A stretch of DNA of 8,157 nt from Methanobacteriota archaeon (GTDB lineage: Archaea; Thermoplasmatota; Poseidoniia; Poseidoniales; Poseidoniaceae), in contig JABJFP010000239.1 of assembly GCA_018662715.1 (NCBI GenBank), positions 1 through 8,157 of the forward strand. The letters run 5' to 3'. The notes below the pieces were generated by a model that saw nothing but the letters and a program-made list of their open reading frames with translations, had not been told where the DNA came from and did not search any database. A program made the translations under genes and the position numbers. This document shows positions 1 to 5,116 of this stretch, one piece after another (within the stretch, counting starts at the first letter, position 1; every line of letters starts with the position of its first letter).

Positions 1-591
1 AGCTGGACCTTGCAAGGGTACAATCGATGTTGGCTGCAACCGCTTAATGGTTTCAAAACTCTCGATAAGGTCAATGAGTGAACCACCCGGTAAGTCCCAT
101 CTCGTTGGTCGGTCTGCCCGAGGTAAAAGAGGGCCGACAACAAGAGTTTCAAGATGTGGAATCATGTATCCCATTCCCTCTGGTGCATGACCAGGAAGCC
201 AGATGGCCTTTACATCACCGTCACCTAGGGCGAAGATTTCGTTATCTTCGATTGCAGTTGTTTGAGTTGGAGGCATATCTGAGTCGTATCGGTTCGCCCA
301 AGTCGTAAAGAAATCTCCAGTTTCTAGAGCAGCTTGCCCTTCGCCATGAATGTGGACTGGAATATTTCCAAAGGATTCTGAAATGTGTTTGGCGCCACCT
401 GAGCATGGATAACGACGGGTCGTAAGAGCAATCCTATCCAGTGTTTTTTCTCCAAGTTGACCACGAATTCGTTCGACTTGGAGGGATTGGTACCACGATG
501 TTCCCGCATCAATGAGCAGGCTTCCCAGCCGCCCAGATATGATGACAGCATTACCGTCATGATGGATGGCAGGAAGCCTGACAACCTTCAT
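1..591 (-). CDS. Metallo-beta-lactamase-fold protein, apparently lacking metal ligands (3' end cut by window)
   Basis: This reads as an MBL-fold hydrolase of the glyoxalase II-like kind, of which 197 residues are visible before the window edge. Fold landmarks are clear: an N-terminal strand pair with LLIDAG (residues 25-30), a second-motif loop LPGHAPEG (132-139), a DLPGGS segment (166-171) and a terminal PLQGPA where the family has PGHGP. The first metal motif, HxHxDH before SGGA in relatives, is here TRRYPC (58-63). The later Asp position reads GP (153-154) and the last His is Gln (194). Only H135 of the usual ligands is retained, so hydrolase activity is doubtful. The flanking alignment stays in register, which argues against a frameshift. 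The start at 591 (MKVVRLPA) begins just before the domain. An in-frame ATG at 624 is an alternative and would give a shorter leader from the AT box at 685-692. The substrate is unknown. Fold confidence is high; function is not assigned. Confidence 0.85.
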   Translation of the reverse strand, partial: MKVVRLPAIHHDGNAVIISGRLGSLLIDAGTSWYQSLQVERIRGQLGEKTLDRIALTTRRYPCSGGAKHISESFGNIPVHIHGEGQAALETGDFFTTWANRYDSDMPPTQTTAIEDNEIFALGDGDVKAIWLPGHAPEGMGYMIPHLETLVVGPLLPRADRPTRWDLPGGSLIDLIESFETIKRLQPTSIVPLQGPA

Positions 592-684
592 GTCGTATCG
601 GAAGAGGACGCAGAACTTCAACATACCCGATGCCCCATATTGCTCAAGTCAACCCTTGACTGTCTCCAAAGCGCTGAGGTTGTG

Positions 685-692
685 ATTAAATA
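685..692. promoter_or_regulatory. Shared AT-rich TATA box between the MBL-fold gene and L40e
   Basis: ATTAAATA lies between two divergently transcribed genes and reads as a TATA-like box on either strand. Its centre is about 25 bp before the L40e ATG (714), so the L40e transcript would start at or next to the start codon. This fits the absence of any Shine-Dalgarno sequence there (CGCCTCACC precedes the ATG). On the minus strand the same box would give a start near 662, with a leader of about 38 nt to ATG 624 or 71 nt to ATG 591. The box is seen directly; its use as a promoter is inferred from archaeal spacing rules. Confidence 0.5.
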
Positions 693-713
693 GGGGAAAT
701 CGGTCGCCTCACC

Positions 714-863
714 ATGGCACGATTCCCAGAAGCAGAAGCCCGCTTGCTCCACCGCAAGATTTGCATGCGCTGTAACGCACGCAATGCAGTTCGTGCCGCT
801 CGCTGCCGCAAGTGCAGTTACAAGGGACTCCGTCCTAAGAACATCGAGCGCAAAGGCGCATGA
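714..863 (+). CDS. rpl40e: Large-subunit ribosomal protein L40e (eL40)
   Basis: This short gene encodes 49 residues: a basic protein beginning MARFPEAEARLLHRKICMRC. It is the archaeal homologue of eukaryotic L40 without the ubiquitin fusion, and is a structural component of the large ribosomal subunit. Four cysteines form a C4 zinc ribbon (C17-x2-C20 and C31-x2-C34), followed by the conserved basic tail GLRPKNIERKG. Its length matches the usual archaeal protein of about 50 residues. The ATG has no Shine-Dalgarno sequence and sits about 25 bp after an AT box, suggesting a leaderless transcript. It diverges from the MBL-fold gene and converges with the prepilin peptidase gene, whose stop codon is only 13 bp away. 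No ribosomal operon surrounds it. Identification is firm. Confidence 0.96.
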   Translation: MARFPEAEARLLHRKICMRCNARNAVRAARCRKCSYKGLRPKNIERKGA

Positions 864-876
864 TGTTCTCACAAAC

Positions 877-1872
877 TTAGCCCAGCCAAGACATTACAAG
901 TGCTGTGGGTTCACCCAAAAGCACCAATGGCAGTACTGCTGGGAGCAAAAATACCAACAAGGGCATTTTGAAACTCACCCAAACATGCTCCACGTTAAGT
1001 GCCTTGAGAGTTTTTATTTGTTCTTGGAGTTCTTCATCACTTGGCGTACGCCGAGGGGCTCTTGAGCGATGGATGACAACATTCTCACTATCTGGCCGCA
1101 CCATTGTTGTCGTCAACATCCACACGTGACGTTTCATCACCTCATCAATTGGGATTTGTGTAGCATGCCAAGCAAGCCGTAGATCACTTAAGGAACGAAG
1201 AGTTCCTTTCTTGATGTTTAGAATAAGCATGATAAATGGAATCAGCAAAAATGCAAGTCCACCCCACATCAACAGAGCAACTGATACCGGCAGAGCCACA
1301 AGCGTTTCACTCATAACGGAGGAAAATGGTGTTGGAACCGTAGCCCATGAAGGGAAAACGAGTGTGACCCACATGAGGGCCTTTGCATCAGCACCACCAT
1401 GAAGAAGCCGAAGCCGCCAAGCGAGATTAATGATAAAAATAACCAAAAACACTGAGGCTGTCCTCCACCATAGCATTCCTAGTTCGTCACCTTCGCCTAG
1501 AATTACTTCTAGAGGAGTCGTTGATTGGTATCGTATTGCCCCTGCAATGAACCCAATGGCGGAGACGAAATACCAAGCAATGAACACTCGGTCCATTCCA
1601 GAACCAGCACGTGCATCTACCAGTGTAGGTCTTCCGAATACTGAAACGCCCGCATAGGCGACAACACCGAATGCTGTGAGGTAGATGGTCCAGTCTGCAC
1701 CTTGGACCATGAGGTCAAGGCCCCAAAGAAAGAGAGCAGGTTTTGCCCATACAATCCAATGCTCATTTGGAACACGACGATCTTTGTGGTCCATCCATGC
1801 GGCCCAAGCCATACCGAGCAGTAAAACTCCGACACGGGTCCAACCCAGCACATGGTCTGTGGTGACCTCCAT
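877..1872 (-). CDS. A24-family prepilin/pre-archaellin peptidase (archaeal class III signal peptidase)
   Basis: This 331-residue polytopic membrane aspartyl protease is of the type IV prepilin peptidase family (A24). Such enzymes cut the class III signal peptides of pilins and archaellins at the cytoplasmic face of the membrane. The first catalytic Asp lies in AWMDHKDRRVPN (D28). The second lies in LHGGADAKAL (D162), a GGAD version of the family's GxGD motif. Hydrophobic helices flank both. After about residue 230 there is a soluble stretch rich in charge, then VWVSFKMP and a final hydrophobic helix (about 308-330). This resembles the archaeal A24 C-terminal domain and explains why the protein is longer than bacterial A24 peptidases. 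The start is ATG 1872, with no Shine-Dalgarno and an AT box about 26 bp upstream, so a leaderless transcript is likely. No pilin, archaellin or assembly ATPase gene is nearby, so the substrate cannot be inferred from context. Confidence 0.9.
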   Translation of the reverse strand: MEVTTDHVLGWTRVGVLLLGMAWAAWMDHKDRRVPNEHWIVWAKPALFLWGLDLMVQGADWTIYLTAFGVVAYAGVSVFGRPTLVDARAGSGMDRVFIAWYFVSAIGFIAGAIRYQSTTPLEVILGEGDELGMLWWRTASVFLVIFIINLAWRLRLLHGGADAKALMWVTLVFPSWATVPTPFSSVMSETLVALPVSVALLMWGGLAFLLIPFIMLILNIKKGTLRSLSDLRLAWHATQIPIDEVMKRHVWMLTTTMVRPDSENVVIHRSRAPRRTPSDEELQEQIKTLKALNVEHVWVSFKMPLLVFLLPAVLPLVLLGEPTALVMSWLG

Positions 1873-1893
1873 GAGCAGAGGAGGAAGGCCATC

Positions 1894-1901
1894 AATTTAA
1901 A
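1894..1901. promoter_or_regulatory. Shared palindromic TATA box between the prepilin peptidase and UPF0147 genes
   Basis: AATTTAAA contains the palindrome TTTAAA (1896-1901) and is the only AT-rich block between two divergent genes. The centre is about 26 bp before the peptidase ATG at 1872, predicting a leaderless minus-strand transcript. About 26 bp to the other side, a plus-strand transcript would start near 1925, leaving a leader of about 20 nt that carries GGTGA before the UPF0147 ATG. Promoter activity is inferred from spacing only. Confidence 0.5.
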
Positions 1902-1935
1902 GACGGTCACCGACGACCTAACTTTACCCCCAACT

Positions 1936-1940
1936 GGTGA
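1936..1940 (+). promoter_or_regulatory. Shine-Dalgarno site of the UPF0147 gene
   Basis: GGTGA lies four bases before ATG 1945 and matches the anti-Shine-Dalgarno end of archaeal 16S rRNA. It decides the start: an upstream in-frame ATG at 1852 would lie inside the divergent peptidase gene and upstream of the predicted promoter. Confidence 0.55.
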
Positions 1941-1944
1941 GAAC

Positions 1945-2211
1945 ATGGATATCGAAGAACGATTACAACAAGTCGCCAGCGTCATCAACCAAATTGACGA
2001 CCCAAAGGTCCCCCGAAATATTCGTCGTCAAGCGAAAGAAGCTTGTGACAATTGGTTGCTCAATAAGGGAAAGAAACTCGACGTGCGCATCGCAATGGCC
2101 CAATCCAAACTTGAAGAACTGTATGAGGACCCAAACATCCCACCGGAATTTGGAACACTCATCCTTACGATTAACACTGAACTTGAGCGTATTCTTACAG
2201 CCGTTCTGTGA
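1945..2211 (+). CDS. UPF0147 family protein
   Basis: This is a small, probably all-helical protein of 88 residues belonging to the archaeal UPF0147 family, whose biochemical role is not established. The conserved core is visible: an amphipathic first helix starting MDIEERLQQV, then DDPKVPRNIRRQAKEA (about residues 19-34), a middle helix with VRIAMAQSKLEELYEDPNIP, and a last helix ending in ELERIL. The length matches the family, which runs near 85-95 residues. The start at 1945 is chosen because the family begins here and GGTGA precedes it. The longer frame from 1852 overlaps the divergent peptidase gene and adds residues unlike the family. The stop is only 2 bp from the stop of the convergent AI-2E gene, so the two 3' ends almost certainly overlap as transcripts. 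Confidence 0.9.
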   Translation: MDIEERLQQVASVINQIDDPKVPRNIRRQAKEACDNWLLNKGKKLDVRIAMAQSKLEELYEDPNIPPEFGTLILTINTELERILTAVL

Positions 2212-2213
2212 AT

Positions 2214-3647
2214 TCACTCTTCTTCATCATCGTCTAAGGCGAACACAAGTTTTCCGAGGAACACACGTTCCATGACACTCAGTTTACCTTCTGTGACAAT
2301 TTCATCAAACTGCTTCTGCCATTTTTTAGGGGCTGGCATCAATCCAATACCGATGTTGATGAGGCTGATCTGATCAAGACTTAGACGCCCCCTTCGGAGG
2401 GCATATTCCGCTGCAACACGAGCTGACATGATAGCCACTTGTTGGTCGGTATAGCCAAGAACGGCTTGTAATTCCTTGAGCATGCGTTCCTCATAGGCGG
2501 TAATACGACCGTCTTTGATGGCCTCTCGCCAAGCCTCTTCCAGTGTTGGCGCACGTTCTGAGAGCAGAATCGCCAACGGCCGGGTGGCCTCAATGTTTTC
2601 AAGAACAATCTTGAGGATGACGACCAGTGGAATTGAGAGAATCATTCCGATGATGCCCCATAGCCAGAAGGAGAATGCCGTCACGACAAGAAGCAACACT
2701 GGAGAGATATCCAATGCTCGGCCAGCCCAGCGAGTCTCAATCACGTTACCCCAAAGCTGTTGGTTTGTAAGAAGCAGTACCGTCAAGAAGATGACAGAAG
2801 ATGGTTCAAGGAATATGAATCCGATGATCAACGGTGGAATGGTTGCGAGAAGGGAACCAATGTAGGGGACATAATTGAGAATAAACGTCAACAATGCCCA
2901 AGTAAACCACAGGTCAATTCCAAAGAACAACATGACAATTCCTGCACAGACTGCAGTACCAAATCCGACTCCAGTTTTTACGACGACATATGTGTTCACA
3001 CTGGCTTCAATTTGGTCTCGAATCATATGGACACGTTCACTTGCACCACCAGGCCATGCACGTTCAATACGTCCCGGGAGTAAACTCGCTTCAAAAATGA
3101 TGAACAGAAGGAAGAAAATTACAGTAATTCCCATGATGAACAGCGAACCAACACCAGAGAGCAATTGACCGAAGAGGTCTGATAGTTCAGACCCGTCTGA
3201 GAATACGCCCATTGTTGCCATATCCTGCTCAAAGGTCCCAGTTACAGTTGCACCCGAATCCATGATAGCCTCGCCAAAAAGTGAGGAATTTTTTAGGTCG
3301 TACCAACGATCGTTCAGGGACTCTGTGTATTCCGCCATCCGCACATCATCATCGGCGAGATTTGCTGCTTGCTCGTACGCAAAGAAACCGGCACTGAGCA
3401 CTACAAGGATGGCAAGCAAGAGCATCGTGATGTAGGAAAGCATCACCGGAAACCCTTGCTTTGACAGCTTGTTTGCACCGGGTTTAAGCACGAAGTAGAT
3501 TCCCAAAGCAACGAATAACGGCTGGAGAACATCAATCAAGTAAATGAGCCATATCGTGACCAGTGTCATCAGTATGGCCGCATGAGAGAACATCCCGAGA
3601 CGATGACGAAAATTATGGCTGTTCCATATGTTACTCTTCTCTTCCAT
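2214..3647 (-). CDS. AI-2E-family membrane transporter with repeated C-terminal cytosolic tail
   Basis: This is a 477-residue polytopic membrane protein of the AI-2E transporter family (PF01594). Members include autoinducer-2 exporters, Na+/H+ antiporters and many of unknown substrate. Hydrophobic helices occur at about 22-56, 66-90, 165-188, 222-243, 246-282, 284-296 and 315-349. A soluble segment at about 91-160 lies between the second and third. Family signatures include NYVPYIGSLLATIPP (258-272) and GIIGMILSIPLVVILK (331-346). Unusually, about 110 residues follow the last helix; they contain three similar elements, KDGRITAYEE (378-387), RRGRLSLDQ (418-426) and TEGKLSVME (452-460), and an acidic end. 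ATG 3647 is chosen because GGAG lies five bases before it; ATG 3665 is an alternative, and longer frames run into the MFS gene. Probable co-transcription follows from the 43 bp gap. The substrate is unknown. Confidence 0.88.
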   Translation of the reverse strand: MEEKSNIWNSHNFRHRLGMFSHAAILMTLVTIWLIYLIDVLQPLFVALGIYFVLKPGANKLSKQGFPVMLSYITMLLLAILVVLSAGFFAYEQAANLADDDVRMAEYTESLNDRWYDLKNSSLFGEAIMDSGATVTGTFEQDMATMGVFSDGSELSDLFGQLLSGVGSLFIMGITVIFFLLFIIFEASLLPGRIERAWPGGASERVHMIRDQIEASVNTYVVVKTGVGFGTAVCAGIVMLFFGIDLWFTWALLTFILNYVPYIGSLLATIPPLIIGFIFLEPSSVIFLTVLLLTNQQLWGNVIETRWAGRALDISPVLLLVVTAFSFWLWGIIGMILSIPLVVILKIVLENIEATRPLAILLSERAPTLEEAWREAIKDGRITAYEERMLKELQAVLGYTDQQVAIMSARVAAEYALRRGRLSLDQISLINIGIGLMPAPKKWQKQFDEIVTEGKLSVMERVFLGKLVFALDDDEEE

Positions 3648-3652
3648 GTCTG

Positions 3653-3656
3653 CTCC
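3653..3656 (-). promoter_or_regulatory. Shine-Dalgarno site of the AI-2E gene
   Basis: GGAG on the minus strand, five bases before ATG 3647. It supports this start over ATG 3665, which lacks a comparable site, and suggests translation from a transcript shared with the upstream MFS gene. Confidence 0.45.
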
Positions 3657-3690
3657 AATACCCATGCCCACTTCAAGACATCTCAACCCA

Positions 3691-5034
3691 TTATTCTCCA
3701 GATGGATGGGCATCGGGCAGTCCCAGATGTGGTAAACGCCATGTGAGTAAAGTGGAGACAATCATCAAGAAGCCACACAAGTGAAAGGCAGTGTGGTAAT
3801 CCCAGGGGAAGGTTCCTCGCACGGTTAATTCCCATACAATTCCACCTGTTAAAGGGCCAAGAATTCGAGCAAACGCTCCCAATGATTCTTGAGCACCCAT
3901 GACCAATCCGAGTTCATATCCTTCATGGCGAGCAATCTGAGTCAAGTAGGTTGAAGAGGAAGGTTGGAAAATTCCGTTCCCGATTGCAATCAAGGAACAC
4001 ACGACAAGCAGCCCAAGCCAAGCACTACCTGCTTGAGTATAAGGAACCAAAACCAATCCAAGCCCTGTAGTCATAGCGGCGTAAGGAATAAGACGACGAG
4101 TTCCAAATTTCCGGGAGAGTGGTCCAATGAGTACTCCTTGGGTAAAAATTCCAAAGAGACCGATCATTGCGAATACTCTGCCGTTGTCTTTTTCGCTAAA
4201 CCCTAAACCACCGTTAGCTACGTCCATTTCGGTATAGAGAATGAATACTGCATGCATGACTGTAAATCCGAGTGTGAACAACATTGTGACCCAAATCATT
4301 GCTCCAACACTACCTTTTCTCAGCATTGAGAGCGAGTTTGTGAACATGCCATTCATTTCATCGCCCCATGAGCGCCTGTTATGTTTTGATTGTGCACTCA
4401 GGTCAAGAGATTCAGGAAGGTACCGGAGGGCTAGGATAAACGAACCGGTTGAAAGAACGCTTGCTATCACACACGGCAAGAGGTACGGGTAGGTATCAAA
4501 TACAGTCCCAACGAAAAAGTCCCATCGTTCTGCTGGGCTAGAAAATTCCCCTCCTAAAAATGGACCGATGGTAAAACCAAGGCCAAATGCCGCCCCGATA
4601 AGACCCATCCGAGTGGCTAGTTGTTGAGGTGTGCTCACATCTCCAATGTATGCTCGGGCTACGGCTATGTTTCCGTTGAACACACCAGCGAGGAATCGTG
4701 CTCCAAAGGCGAACATAAGGGTGTTGGAAAATCCGAAGGCCGTGAAGAACACGGTATTTCCAACCAGCCCAATCATCAGTACGGGGCGACGTCCAATTCG
4801 GTCAGATAATGCACCCCAGAAGGGAGAAAAGAGGAATTGAGCGGCCGAATACGAGGTCATCAACAACCCGACCCAAAGTCCGATTTGAACGATACCTTGT
4901 GCTTCTGCGAGGTCCTTGACCAGATAGGTTAGAAACGGAATGATAATTCCAAAACCGATCATATCGATCATGGTTACCATGAACAAAACAAATAATGCTG
5001 CCTTGCCAGTTGATGGTGTCTCTTCCACTGCCAT
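3691..5034 (-). CDS. MFS transporter, DHA1/TetA-like drug:H+ antiporter type
   Basis: This 447-residue protein of the major facilitator superfamily has about 12 hydrophobic helices, the usual size for the 12-TM drug:H+ antiporter branch. Motif D1 is IDMIGFGIIIP (23-33). Motif A is GALSDRIGRRP (74-84), with D78 and R79 in place. The motif B Arg is R113 in ARFLAGVFNGN. Motif C, typical of exporters, is GAAFGLGFTIGPFLGG (147-162). A second, weaker motif A, GPLSRKFGTRR (304-314), opens the C-terminal half, after a cytosolic central loop at about 208-240. These features point to proton-driven efflux of a small molecule, possibly a drug or metabolite, but the substrate cannot be read from the sequence. 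ATG 5034 is preferred over the adjacent TTG at 5037; GGTGAG lies just upstream. It follows LonB by 82 bp and leads into the AI-2E gene, probably as one transcript. Confidence 0.92.
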   Translation of the reverse strand: MAVEETPSTGKAALFVLFMVTMIDMIGFGIIIPFLTYLVKDLAEAQGIVQIGLWVGLLMTSYSAAQFLFSPFWGALSDRIGRRPVLMIGLVGNTVFFTAFGFSNTLMFAFGARFLAGVFNGNIAVARAYIGDVSTPQQLATRMGLIGAAFGLGFTIGPFLGGEFSSPAERWDFFVGTVFDTYPYLLPCVIASVLSTGSFILALRYLPESLDLSAQSKHNRRSWGDEMNGMFTNSLSMLRKGSVGAMIWVTMLFTLGFTVMHAVFILYTEMDVANGGLGFSEKDNGRVFAMIGLFGIFTQGVLIGPLSRKFGTRRLIPYAAMTTGLGLVLVPYTQAGSAWLGLLVVCSLIAIGNGIFQPSSSTYLTQIARHEGYELGLVMGAQESLGAFARILGPLTGGIVWELTVRGTFPWDYHTAFHLCGFLMIVSTLLTWRLPHLGLPDAHPSGE

Positions 5035-5072
5035 CAACTCACCGTCCTTTCCAGTTCAGTCCTGCTTTTCTA

Positions 5073-5092
5073 GTCCACTACTGTATTTGGAC
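5073..5092. promoter_or_regulatory. Possible MFS promoter/operator: AT box inside a GTCCA/TGGAC inverted repeat
   Basis: Between LonB and the MFS gene, GTCCA (5073-5077) and TGGAC (5088-5092) form a perfect five-base inverted repeat with a 10 bp centre. On the minus strand the centre reads AAATACA (5088-5082), a weak TATA-like element. It would place a transcript start near 5059, about 25 nt before ATG 5034. An inverted repeat spanning a TATA box is what an autorepressor of an efflux gene might bind, but five-base arms can arise by chance. Confidence 0.25.
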
Positions 5093-5094
5093 AA

Positions 5095-5109
5095 CTCAAA
5101 CATTTTGAG
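5095..5109. terminator. Small perfect hairpin just after the lonB stop
   Basis: CTCAAA (5095-5100) and TTTGAG (5104-5109) are perfect complements around a 3-base loop, 7 bp after the lonB stop codon. The stem is only six base pairs, four of them A-T, and no T-run follows on the minus strand. It is therefore a weak candidate for a transcript end or mRNA 3' stabiliser rather than a clear terminator. Confidence 0.25.
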
Positions 5110-5116
5110 CTAACTT

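Noticed and set aside
400..420. A frameshift as the reason for the missing HxHxDH in the MBL-fold protein
   Set aside because: The residues on both sides (RIALT before, SGGAKHI after) align in the same frame and at the normal spacing, so substitution explains it better.
1852..1944. A longer UPF0147 start at ATG 1852
   Set aside because: It overlaps the divergent peptidase gene, lies upstream of the predicted promoter, and adds 31 residues unlike the family; ATG 1945 has GGTGA four bases upstream.
1617..1988. A 123-codon minus-strand open frame
   Set aside because: It overlaps the peptidase in another frame and runs through the divergent promoter and the UPF0147 start; the peptidase frame carries the catalytic motifs.
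3648..3761. A longer AI-2E protein starting at 3761
   Set aside because: The codon there is TTG and the extension runs 71 bp into the MFS gene, with sequence that does not look like a membrane-protein N-terminus.
2214..5034. The AI-2E and MFS genes as a quorum-sensing or antibiotic-export system
   Set aside because: Both families have many unrelated substrates and no synthase, receptor or regulator gene is present to support either reading.
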